8,314 nt of DNA from DATAQC01 sp038238185 (lineage in GTDB: Bacteria > Actinomycetota > Acidimicrobiia > Acidimicrobiales > AC-14): assembly GCA_038238185.1 (NCBI GenBank), contig JBBRXY010000114.1, positions 1 through 8,314 of the forward strand. The letters run 5' to 3'. The notes below the pieces were generated by a model. That model did not search any database. It was not told the DNA's origin and saw only the letters and a program-made list of their open reading frames with translations. This document shows positions 1-6,940 of this stretch, in pieces. Numbering within the stretch: position 1 is the stretch's first letter; the number at the start of each line of letters is the position of its first letter. The translations under genes were made by a program, and so were the position numbers.

Positions 1-530
1 ACGTTGATGGCCACCGAGAAGCCCAGGCGCAGGTACATGCCCGACGAGTAGTTCTTGACCGGGGAGTCGATGAAGCGTTCGAGCCCGGCGAACTCCACGA
101 TGCCGTCGAACTTGCGGTCGAGCTCGGTCTTGCTCAGGCCCAGGATGGACCCGTTGAGGTAGACGTTCTCCCGGCCCGACAGCTCATGGTGGAATCCGGC
201 GCCCAACTCCAGGAGCGCCGATACCTTGCCGTCGGTGACGATGGTGCCGGCGTCGGGACGCAGGATCTTGGCCATACACTTCAACAGGGTGCTCTTGCCC
301 GAGCCGTTCTCGCCGATGAGGCCCATGGCCGTGCCCCGGGGAACGGCCATGGAGACGTCGCGCAGGGCCCAGAACTCCTCGAACGTGCCCCGCCGCCGTT
401 TGAGCAGGGTCGACTTGAGCGACTGGTTGCGCTCCTTGTAGAGCCGAAACCGCTTCGACACGTTGCTCACGGCGATGACACTGCCGTCGGAAGCGGGGGC
501 AGCCGCTTTTATCGAGCTTGGCGAGGTCAC
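1..530 (-). CDS. wzt: Wzt-type polysaccharide ABC transporter, ATP-binding protein (3' end beyond window)
   Basis: This is the cytoplasmic ATPase of an ABC-2 glycan exporter, which powers movement of a lipid-linked polysaccharide through a Wzm-type permease. The first 176 residues are visible. Walker A is GENGSGKST at residues 73-81. The Q-loop region has the family form, LELGAGFHHELSGRENVYLNG, at about 108-128. The ABC signature is YSSGMYLRLGF at 161-171. Walker B, the H-loop and any C-terminal carbohydrate-binding domain lie off the left edge, so it is unknown whether this is the short or the extended Wzt form. The start is taken as GTG at 530-528, which overlaps the stop of the upstream HAD gene as GTGA and implies translational coupling. 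The other candidate, GTG at 470, begins just before the conserved SNVSKRF strand and would leave out a 20-residue polar leader. No permease is adjacent on this strand within the window; the only visible one is on the plus strand at 6937-7752. TagH-type teichoic acid exporters are close relatives and cannot be excluded. Confidence 0.93.
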   Translation of the reverse strand, partial: MTSPSSIKAAAPASDGSVIAVSNVSKRFRLYKERNQSLKSTLLKRRRGTFEEFWALRDVSMAVPRGTAMGLIGENGSGKSTLLKCMAKILRPDAGTIVTDGKVSALLELGAGFHHELSGRENVYLNGSILGLSKTELDRKFDGIVEFAGLERFIDSPVKNYSSGMYLRLGFSVAIN

Positions 531-3223
531 TCCTGGGGTCGGAAGCGTTCGTCGGCCTGGTCGCCGGCCGACATCCACACGTTGCGCGCCTTACCGGTGA
601 CCTTGCGGGCCAGGTGCACGGCAGTTTCGGTGCGTCCCGACCGCCGGCCCCGCAAGCGCGGTGTGGGCATCCAGGCGAAGATGGCCTCCACCTCGACCCG
701 GTACGCCGAGTCGGCCAAGGCCGGTGGACACCGGTAGATGACCTCCGGCGCGGCCCGCGACGCCAGCACCACGTTGTCGGCGAGGAGTGTTCCGTTGCGG
801 AACTGCAACTGGGAGAACTGGTCGGCCAGCTCGATCCGGACATCGTGGCGCTCCGACGACCGTCGCACGGAGAACGACAGGCTCAGACGGTCGAGGCGCA
901 ACACGCCCGGCTCGTCCGAGACCCGGATCATGACCCCCCGGAGAGGCTGGGCGGCGACGTCGGCCAGGACGTGGCACAACCCGTTGGCGTTGGGGCCGGC
1001 CGCCGCTCGGACGGCTTCGCTGAAGTTGCCCCCGGAGTCGACGAACACCCCGACGCTGCATTCCTGGCCGCCCTCGAAGGCCTCCGCCGGAAGCGTTCCG
1101 TCGAGGACGGCGCCGGCGCCCAGGCCGAGGCGTGGGTTGTGCATCGCCGCGGCGCCGAACGGCCAGTATACCTTGGTCATCGGCAGCGCGAGCAGCTGGC
1201 GGGGGGTCAGGTACTGCAGGGTGGAGACGAAATCGTCGCTCACCACCTGATCGGAGCTCTGCGAACCGAAGTTCTGGTCGTGCAGCCAGGACGCGAAGAG
1301 GGCGACCTCGGTGGTGGTGGGGGCCACGATGAAACGGGTCGTGGCGTTCACCAACTGGGGCACCGCTCCGGCGTCGAGGCCTCGCCCTTCGGGGGGAAGA
1401 GCCTGGTGGTACCGGCCCCATTCCCTCTGGAAGGCGAGGATCCCGCGCTGCACCGCAGCCCGCTGGAGGACCTGGACGCCGCTTTGCCGGGTGTCGTGCA
1501 ACACCGGCTCACCGTTGTCGGTGAAGTCGAGCAATGTGCCCTCGTCGTGCATGCAGACCTGCTCGAGGATCTCCGGGCTACGGGTGATCCACGAGGCCTG
1601 ATCGGGGACGCCGGCCGAGGCCAGGAAGCCTTCCGAGCGCACGCCGTCGAGGGTCCGTTCGAGCGCCCCCTCGTTGGTGAGCAGGTACAGCCCCAGGGTG
1701 TCGATACCGGCGCCGGCACCGGCCAGGGCGGCGTCGAGGTTCACCTGGATGGTGCAGCCCCAGCCCAGGTCGACCACCACAGCCCGGCCGTCGGTGGGTT
1801 TCACCGTACGCAGCACGTAGTCGACGAGACGACCACGGACCTCGGCGGCCTTGGCCACGATCGCCGCCCGCACGTGGGGTTGTTCGGTGAGCCGGCGCAG
1901 GACGAGGTCGGCCAACTGCGGATCGTCGAGGCGGGTGTCGGCGTCGGCGGCGAGCCCGGGGAGCTGGACGAGGCCGATGCCCAGCGTGTCGCAGAGGTCG
2001 GCCAGCGTGGGCGACAGTTGACGATCGAGGAACGTCCGCAGCTCATCGAGCCCGGCCTCGAAGATGGCGGCCCGCGAGCTCACGTGGCGCGACATCCAGA
2101 GGATCTCGGCCCGCACCGGGCTCCGGAGGTAGCCGCGGGCCCCGTTGATGAGACGAGAGAGAAACTCGCCCTCGCGCATCATGCAGTAGACGGTGTCGAT
2201 GCCCTCCTCGCGGGTCCGCCGGTGCACCCACTCGGCGAACCCGGTGAAGACCGGGCCCAGGACGGTGGCGCCAAAACGCCAGTAGGGATCGGTGGAGGCG
2301 GGCAGGCCGCTTCCTTCGAGCTGGCTCACGGCCTTGGCCCGTAAGGCCGTGAGGCCGAAGTCGCCCCGGACCGGGTCGAGAGTGGGCTTGGTCTTCTGGC
2401 GATCGTCGGTGCGGAGCAGGCCCTCGCCCTCGAGGACGGTGCGCAGCGAGCCGGGGTACTTGTCGAACAGGACGCTGCCGATGCCCTCCCGCTCGGCGCG
2501 CTCGCCGTCGGCGTCGGCGTTGTCGCCGATGTGCAGCACCCGGCTGGGGTCGACGGCCAGGGCGTCGAGGACCACGGGGAACAATCCCGAGCCTTTGCCC
2601 ACCCCATGCTGGCTCGACGTGAACACCTCGTCGATCCTCAGCTCGTCGAGCGGCTGACGGTCGAGGATGTGGCGCAGCTCGGCGGCCGAGTAATAGGTGT
2701 CGGACACGGCCACGATGCGCATGCCGAGCTTGGCCTGGGCCACCCGGGCCAGGCGGAGCACCTCGAGGTCGGGGAAGGTGATCGTCTTCTCGAAGTCGAC
2801 CTCGAAGGCGGGGCCGTCGAGGATCGAGTCGGAGAACAGGTAGGCCGGCATCTCCCGGTAGATCGCCGCCAGGGTCACTTCGGGGATCTTTCCGGTGCGG
2901 GCGACCCGTTGCCGGGCCCGCCGCTCCGCCCGTTCCCGCAGTCGGGCGAACAGCTCGGGAACGATCCCGTCGACGAGGTGACCAGCGTCGCCGAGGCGTC
3001 GACCCAGGAGGACGAAGGCGTCGACCGGCTCAGGGGTGATACGCCAGATGAGGGTGTCGAAGATGTCGAGAGACAACACCGAGAACGAGCCCTGCTCCAA
3101 CCGGCGCTCGGCGTGGACCAGCCGGGCGTCGTTGCCAGCCGGCCCCGGATCGGGCCCCCCGGGCCCGCCATCCCCCTCAGAGGGCCGCTCGGGCCCAGGA
3201 TTCTCGACTTCGTCAGATGCCAC
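527..3223 (-). CDS. HAD-superfamily hydrolase-like protein (COG5610 type) with large C-terminal extension
   Basis: An 898-aa multidomain protein. Residues 1-33 are a Gly/Pro/acidic low-complexity leader. Residues about 48-260 form a HAD fold: motif I is DIFDTL with candidate nucleophile D53, motif II is VAVSDT with S174, the motif III lysine is K210 (GKGSG), and motif IV is HIGDNADAD at 231-239. The +2 position of motif I is F55 rather than Asp, as in haloacid-dehalogenase-like members, so phosphatase chemistry is not assured. Residues about 310-680 carry the second module seen in COG5610 proteins of polysaccharide clusters (MMREGEFLSRL near 348-358, WMSRHVSSRAA near 376-386, then VVVDLGWGCTIQ near 482-493). 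The last 200 or so residues are rich in alternating hydrophobic/polar strands and look like a beta-sandwich; I do not recognise that domain. No signal peptide or membrane span is seen, so it is likely cytoplasmic. The start is GTG at 3223-3221: an in-frame TAA at 3262-3260 leaves no other ATG/GTG/TTG upstream. The stop overlaps the ATPase start. The substrate is unknown; a phosphorylated sugar or glycan intermediate is plausible from context only. Confidence 0.88.
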   Translation of the reverse strand: MASDEVENPGPERPSEGDGGPGGPDPGPAGNDARLVHAERRLEQGSFSVLSLDIFDTLIWRITPEPVDAFVLLGRRLGDAGHLVDGIVPELFARLRERAERRARQRVARTGKIPEVTLAAIYREMPAYLFSDSILDGPAFEVDFEKTITFPDLEVLRLARVAQAKLGMRIVAVSDTYYSAAELRHILDRQPLDELRIDEVFTSSQHGVGKGSGLFPVVLDALAVDPSRVLHIGDNADADGERAEREGIGSVLFDKYPGSLRTVLEGEGLLRTDDRQKTKPTLDPVRGDFGLTALRAKAVSQLEGSGLPASTDPYWRFGATVLGPVFTGFAEWVHRRTREEGIDTVYCMMREGEFLSRLINGARGYLRSPVRAEILWMSRHVSSRAAIFEAGLDELRTFLDRQLSPTLADLCDTLGIGLVQLPGLAADADTRLDDPQLADLVLRRLTEQPHVRAAIVAKAAEVRGRLVDYVLRTVKPTDGRAVVVDLGWGCTIQVNLDAALAGAGAGIDTLGLYLLTNEGALERTLDGVRSEGFLASAGVPDQASWITRSPEILEQVCMHDEGTLLDFTDNGEPVLHDTRQSGVQVLQRAAVQRGILAFQREWGRYHQALPPEGRGLDAGAVPQLVNATTRFIVAPTTTEVALFASWLHDQNFGSQSSDQVVSDDFVSTLQYLTPRQLLALPMTKVYWPFGAAAMHNPRLGLGAGAVLDGTLPAEAFEGGQECSVGVFVDSGGNFSEAVRAAAGPNANGLCHVLADVAAQPLRGVMIRVSDEPGVLRLDRLSLSFSVRRSSERHDVRIELADQFSQLQFRNGTLLADNVVLASRAAPEVIYRCPPALADSAYRVEVEAIFAWMPTPRLRGRRSGRTETAVHLARKVTGKARNVWMSAGDQADERFRPQE

Positions 3224-3256
3224 TCGTGCGCACGTCTCCAGGCTCGGCCCGGGCCA

Positions 3257-3262
3257 AGGTTA
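3257..3262 (-). promoter_or_regulatory. Candidate -10 element for the leftward HAD/ATPase unit
   Basis: The minus strand reads TAACCT here, fitting the TANNNT -10 pattern of actinobacterial housekeeping promoters. Transcription would begin near 3250, giving a leader of roughly 27 nt before the GTG at 3223. A GGAG lies about 12 nt upstream of that GTG, somewhat far for a ribosome binding site. I see no good -35 hexamer at the expected distance. The element overlaps the plus-strand candidate by two bases. A hexamer of this type is expected often by chance, so support rests mainly on its location. Confidence 0.3.
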
Positions 3263-3266
3263 CCCT
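3261..3266 (+). promoter_or_regulatory. Candidate -10 element for the rightward operon, possible leaderless start
   Basis: TACCCT fits TANNNT and ends 7 nt before a GTG at 3274 and 10 nt before the ATG at 3277. A start of transcription at or next to the initiation codon would make the methyltransferase mRNA leaderless, a common arrangement in actinobacteria. Consistent with this, there is no purine-rich Shine-Dalgarno sequence in front of the start. No convincing -35 is visible. Confidence 0.33.
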
Positions 3267-3276
3267 TGCCCTGGTG

Positions 3277-4401
3277 ATGAGACCCTCCCCTACGCAAGCG
3301 GACGGCGACCGTGCCGACAGCCCCGAAGGCCCCGAGAGCACCCGCGGTGGGCTGTTGCTGTACTCCCTCGCCGCATTCCGGGAGATCATCCTGGGCTGTC
3401 TCGACCTGATCGAGGGTCGATCGGTCACCGAGATCGGCGGCGAGGACGGCACGTTCACCGGGGAGCTGCTGTCGTGGGCCACCGAGCGCGAAGGCCGGGT
3501 CTCGTGCATCGACCCGTTTCCTTCCGACGCCCTCGCCAACCTCCTGGACCAAAACCCGGCCGGTGAGCTGCATCGCCGCACCAGCCTGGAGGCGCTCCCG
3601 GACATGGCCCCCAGCGACGCCTACCTCGTTGACGGCGACCACAACTACTACACGTTGGTCCACGAGCTGGAGGCCATCGAGGCCATCTCGGCTGGCAACT
3701 TCCCACTGGTGTTCCTCCACGACGTGGGCTGGCCGTCGGGGCGGCGCGACATGTACTACGCCCCCGACACCGTGCCCGCCGAGGATCGCCACCCTTACGA
3801 CTACGACAAGGGCGTCACCGTGGGAACCGACGCCCTGGTCACCGGTGGCTTCCAGGGTATGGGCGAGTTCGCCTGGGCCCTCCACGAGGGAGGGTCGGCC
3901 AACGGGGTACTGACGGCGATCGAGCAGTTCCTGACCGACCGTCCCCATCTCGAGCTGGCGGTGGTGCCCTGCGTGTTCGGCCTCGGCGTCGTCTACTCCC
4001 GCTCGGCGCCGTGGGCGGAGCGCGTGGCCGAGTTCCTCAGCCACTACGACCGCGACCCGTTGCTGGAGCGCCTCGAGCAGAACCGCCTCGATCTCTACCT
4101 GCACGTGCTGAAGCTGCAGGAAGACCTCGACGGCGCAGGGCTGCGGATGCGTGACCTCGACGTGGAGAACCGCGCCCTGTGGGGCAGGGTGCACGAGCTC
4201 GAACACCAGCTGAACGAGGTCACCGACCGGTCCTGCGACCTGGCGGCCGAGGTGATCACCACGGTGACGGCCCGGTCGTTCATCGTCGCCGAACGCCTCT
4301 CGCGCCTGCACGGCCGGGGTGGCGGGCCCGGCGTCTCCGGCTCCCGGCTCCGCGCCCTCGCCGACTCCGCCTCCGAACCGACGGCTGGCCCCGCCCGGTG
4401 A
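3277..4401 (+). CDS. Class I SAM-dependent methyltransferase with C-terminal coiled coil
   Basis: A 374-aa protein that probably transfers a methyl group from S-adenosylmethionine to a sugar or glycan. Residues about 24-245 resemble the Methyltransf_24 / cephalosporin-hydroxylase-like group: the SAM-binding loop TEIGGEDGTFTG at 51-62, an acidic residue after strand 2 (CIDPFP, D79), the DGDH motif at 119-122 and HD at 148-149, likely for metal or substrate. Residues 263-319 form a regular heptad pattern: a positions 266, 273, 280, 287, 294, 301, 308, 315 are L, L, L, A, L, L, L, V, and d positions 263, 277, 284, 291, 298, 305, 312 are L, V, L, M, N, V, L. The tail after about 345 is Gly/Pro/Ser-rich. 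The start is ATG 3277 or GTG 3274; an ATG at 3217 is also in frame but would overlap the divergent gene and the promoter region. The stop overlaps the next gene as GTGA. The acceptor is unknown; glycan capping or sugar O-methylation are the obvious options. Confidence 0.86.
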   Translation: MRPSPTQADGDRADSPEGPESTRGGLLLYSLAAFREIILGCLDLIEGRSVTEIGGEDGTFTGELLSWATEREGRVSCIDPFPSDALANLLDQNPAGELHRRTSLEALPDMAPSDAYLVDGDHNYYTLVHELEAIEAISAGNFPLVFLHDVGWPSGRRDMYYAPDTVPAEDRHPYDYDKGVTVGTDALVTGGFQGMGEFAWALHEGGSANGVLTAIEQFLTDRPHLELAVVPCVFGLGVVYSRSAPWAERVAEFLSHYDRDPLLERLEQNRLDLYLHVLKLQEDLDGAGLRMRDLDVENRALWGRVHELEHQLNEVTDRSCDLAAEVITTVTARSFIVAERLSRLHGRGGGPGVSGSRLRALADSASEPTAGPAR

Positions 4402-6905
4402 GTCGCCGGCGTCCGCCGCGAAGGCGAGCCGGCGTCGTCTCGGTGGTGCTGGTGAACTACCGGGGCGCGTCCGACACCATCGAGTGCCTTCGGGGTTTCG
4501 ACCGGGTCGACTGGCCGGCTGACCGCCTCGAGCTCATCGTCGTCGACAACGGGTCCGGAGACGGGAGTGTCGAGGCGATCCGCCAGGCGGTCCCGACCGC
4601 CGTCGTCGTGGCGTCGCCGGAGAACCTCGGTTTCGCCGGCGGCTGCAACCTGGGTGTCGAGCGGGCCGCGGGCGACTACATCGGGCTCATCAACAACGAC
4701 GCTCGCCCCGACGCCGGATGGATCACCGCCGCCGTCAACGTCCTCGAGGCCCAGCCATCGGTGGCGTCGGTGGCCAGCAAAGTCCTCCATTGGGAAGGCA
4801 CCACCATCGACTATGTCGACGGGTCACTGGCCTGGTTCGGGATGGGCTACAAGCGCGAGGTCGGGCGCCCCGACGCCGGCTCGCACGATGAGGCCGCCGA
4901 CGTCCTCTTCGCCACCGGTGCGGCCATGTTCGTGCGCACCGCCGTCTGGCGCGAGGTCGGCGGTTTCGACGACCGCTACTTCATGTTCTACGAAGATGTC
5001 GACCTGGGATGGCGGCTCAATCTCGGTGGCCACCGCGTGCGGTACGAGCCCGGCTCCGTGGCCTACCACCGCCACCACGCCTCGATGCGGGGTTATGGCA
5101 GTTGGCGCGAGCACTTCCTGCTCGAGCGCAACGCCCTGTTCACTCTCTACAAGAACTACGACGACGATCGTCTGGCCCGGGTTCTGCCCGTGGCACTCGC
5201 CTTGGCCGTCCGTCGTGGCCTGGCCCGGGGAGACGCCGATCATCACGCCCTCGACCTGGGCCGGATGCCGATCGGCGACGTGTCGGCAGTCGGCGAGCCC
5301 GAGCGCACCGACGTGTCGCGCGAGACCCTCGCGCCGGCGTTCGCGATTGGCGACTTCGTCGACCATCTCCCGGGCCTTCAGGCCGATCGGCGTCGCGTCC
5401 AGGACGCCCGCCGGCGCACCGACGCCGAATTGCTTCCCCTGTTCCGCGACGCCATGGAGCCGGCATTCGCCGACGAGGGCTTCCTGGCGGGCTACCGGGC
5501 CGTGGTCGACGCCTTCGGCATCGCCGAGGCCTTCGGCGGCCGACGCCGGATCGTGGTGGCCACCGAGGAGCCCCTCACCGCGGCCATGGCCGGTCCGGCT
5601 ATTCGGGCGTGGAACATGGCCGCCGCCCTGGCCGTCGACCACGACGTGGAGCTGGTCACCCTTCGGGACTGCAGCGTGGACCATGCCCGGTTCAAGTGTC
5701 GATCGGTCACCGACGACGAGCTGCGGTCGCTCGAGCGGTGGTGCGACATCCTCGTCGTGGGCGGGATGCTGGCCTGGGTACAACCCTGGATCCTCCGGAC
5801 GAAGAAGGTTCTCGTCGTCGACGTGTACAACCCGTTCCACCTCGAGCAGCTCGAGCAGGCTGCCGACTCGCAGGACCGCGTCGGCATCGTCGACGAATGC
5901 ACGTCGGCCCTGAACGCCCAGCTTTGCCGGGGAGACCTGTTCCTGTGCGCGTCTCCCAAACAACGGGTCTTCTGGTTGGGGCAGCTGGCCGCCCTCGGGC
6001 GCATCAACCCCGCCACCTACGACGAGGACCCCACCCTCGACTCGCTCATCGCCGTGGTCCCGTTCGGCCTGCCCGACACGCCGCCGGTGCACATCGGCCC
6101 GGCCATGCGCGGCGTGGTACCGGGGATCGGGCCCGACGACCGGATCATTCTCTGGGGCGGTGGCATCTACAACTGGCTCGACCCGCTCACGCTGCTCCAT
6201 GCCGTCGACCGCCTGCGACGCCGCTGCCCCGACGTGCGACTCTTCTTCCTCGGCCTCCGTCACCCCAACCCCGGGGTGCCGGAGATGCGCATGGCCGCGG
6301 CTGCCCAGGAACTGTCGGCGGAGCTCGGCCTCACCGACACCCACGTGTTCTTCAACCACGGCTGGGTTCCCTACGCCGAGCGCCAGAACTACCTCCTGGA
6401 GGCCGACATCGGGGTGAGCACCCACCGGCTGCACGTGGAGACCGCCTTTTCGTTCCGGACCAGGATCCTCGATTACCTGTGGGCGTCGCTCCCGGTGGTG
6501 GCCACCGGCGGCGACGCCTTCGCCGAGGTCATCGTTGGGGAAGGGGCGGGACTCATCGTTCCCCCCGACGACATCGATGCGCTCGAGGAAGCCCTGTTCC
6601 GGCTCCTCGACGACGCGCCGGCTGCCGCCGGCTGCCGCGGGGGCGCCGCCGCCGCCGCCGCCCGGCTGACCTGGTCGGCGTCGCTGGAGCCTCTCGTACG
6701 GTTCTGTCGCACGCCCCGGCGCGCTCCCGACCTGTTGGACGGGCTCGGCCCGCCCAGTCCCGGGGTTGGCGACGAATCGCGCCCGGTTGACCTGCGACGC
6801 GACCTCGCCCTGTTGCGCGAGTACCTGGGCGAAGGTGGCCCTTCGGAGGTGGCCCGCCGGGCGTACGGCCGGATCGGGCGCCTGCACCTACGCTCGCGGC
6901 CGTGA
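4398..6905 (+). CDS. Bifunctional glycosyltransferase, GT2-GT4 fusion
   Basis: An 835-aa cytoplasmic or membrane-associated enzyme likely to add two sugars during glycan assembly. Residues 13-275 are a GT-A/GT2 domain of the rhamnosyltransferase (WbbL-like) kind: SVVLVNYRG at 15-23, VVDNGSGDGS at 48-57, ENLGFAGGCNLG at 75-86, the metal-site motif NND at 99-101 and the catalytic-base motif ED at 199-200 (YEDVDLGWRL). Residues about 280-380 are a charged helical linker. Residues 384-770 are a GT-B/GT4 domain: IVVATEEPLTAAMAGPAIRAW for the first Rossmann half, WGGGIYNWLDP at 586-596 opening the second, and FSFRTRILDYLWASLPVVAT at 684-703 in the nucleotide-sugar site. The C-terminal 60 residues are a helical tail. 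The GTG start at 4398 overlaps the methyltransferase stop (GTGA) and sits just before the first GT2 strand; in-frame upstream starts would run deep into the previous gene. Donor and acceptor sugars cannot be assigned. The GT4 half is paralogous to the gene at 7874. Confidence 0.92.
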   Translation: MSRRRPPRRRAGVVSVVLVNYRGASDTIECLRGFDRVDWPADRLELIVVDNGSGDGSVEAIRQAVPTAVVVASPENLGFAGGCNLGVERAAGDYIGLINNDARPDAGWITAAVNVLEAQPSVASVASKVLHWEGTTIDYVDGSLAWFGMGYKREVGRPDAGSHDEAADVLFATGAAMFVRTAVWREVGGFDDRYFMFYEDVDLGWRLNLGGHRVRYEPGSVAYHRHHASMRGYGSWREHFLLERNALFTLYKNYDDDRLARVLPVALALAVRRGLARGDADHHALDLGRMPIGDVSAVGEPERTDVSRETLAPAFAIGDFVDHLPGLQADRRRVQDARRRTDAELLPLFRDAMEPAFADEGFLAGYRAVVDAFGIAEAFGGRRRIVVATEEPLTAAMAGPAIRAWNMAAALAVDHDVELVTLRDCSVDHARFKCRSVTDDELRSLERWCDILVVGGMLAWVQPWILRTKKVLVVDVYNPFHLEQLEQAADSQDRVGIVDECTSALNAQLCRGDLFLCASPKQRVFWLGQLAALGRINPATYDEDPTLDSLIAVVPFGLPDTPPVHIGPAMRGVVPGIGPDDRIILWGGGIYNWLDPLTLLHAVDRLRRRCPDVRLFFLGLRHPNPGVPEMRMAAAAQELSAELGLTDTHVFFNHGWVPYAERQNYLLEADIGVSTHRLHVETAFSFRTRILDYLWASLPVVATGGDAFAEVIVGEGAGLIVPPDDIDALEEALFRLLDDAPAAAGCRGGAAAAAARLTWSASLEPLVRFCRTPRRAPDLLDGLGPPSPGVGDESRPVDLRRDLALLREYLGEGGPSEVARRAYGRIGRLHLRSRP
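6618..6662 (+). repeat. Tandem 10-bp duplication followed by six GCC triplets, inside the GT fusion
   Basis: CCGGCTGCCG occurs twice in direct tandem (6618-6627 and 6628-6637), followed by six consecutive GCC triplets at 6645-6662. They encode the low-complexity stretch PAAAGCRGGA plus polyalanine near residues 740-755, between the GT4 core and its final helices. The 10-bp unit is not a multiple of three, so gain or loss of one copy would shift the frame. The downstream reading TWSASLEPLVRF still looks like a normal GT4 C-terminus, so the frame here appears intact. Confidence 0.7.
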
Positions 6906-6940
6906 CCCGGACGCCGGCCATGACGAGAATCCTGCCGTGA
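6902..6940 (+). CDS. Possible 12-codon bridging reading frame between the GT fusion and wzm
   Basis: GTG at 6902 overlaps the glycosyltransferase stop as GTGA. The frame reads VTRTPAMTRILP and stops with TGA at 6938-6940, which overlaps the permease GTG at 6937 as GTGA. It could pass ribosomes from one gene to the next by two successive re-initiations. It is too short for composition or homology arguments, and a frame of this length arises easily by chance. An alternative reading is a vestige of an earlier permease start, because MTRI here echoes VTRI of the permease. Confidence 0.2.
   Translation: MTRTPAMTRILP

Noticed and set aside
518..2344. 608-codon open frame on the plus strand opposite the HAD gene
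   Set aside because: It is the antisense shadow of a well-supported gene in GC-rich DNA. The translation is rich in Gly, Val, Glu, His and Arg with no domain motifs, and the HAD motifs on the other strand are clear.
3217..3276. Earlier ATG (3217) as methyltransferase start
   Set aside because: It would overlap the first codons of the divergent HAD gene and the likely promoter. The added 20 residues show no conserved character, and ATG 3277 or GTG 3274 fits the -10 position better.
2875..4311. 478-codon minus-strand frame spanning the divergent promoter and methyltransferase
   Set aside because: It overlaps two supported genes and the intergenic region, has no family-like sequence, and its end turns into an out-of-frame reading of the HAD gene.
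4179..4397. Earlier in-frame start for the glycosyltransferase fusion
   Set aside because: It would extend 73 codons back into the methyltransferase coiled-coil region with an Arg/Pro-rich, non-GT sequence. GTG 4398 gives a normal GT2 N-terminus and a GTGA overlap.
4824..6887. 687-codon open frame on the minus strand opposite the glycosyltransferase fusion
   Set aside because: Antisense shadow. It has no recognisable motifs, while the plus strand carries complete GT2 and GT4 signatures across the same span.
6766..6936. Earlier in-frame start for the permease
   Set aside because: The extra 57 residues lie in the coding region of the fusion in another frame and do not resemble a Wzm N-terminus; the protein from GTG 6937 has the usual family length.
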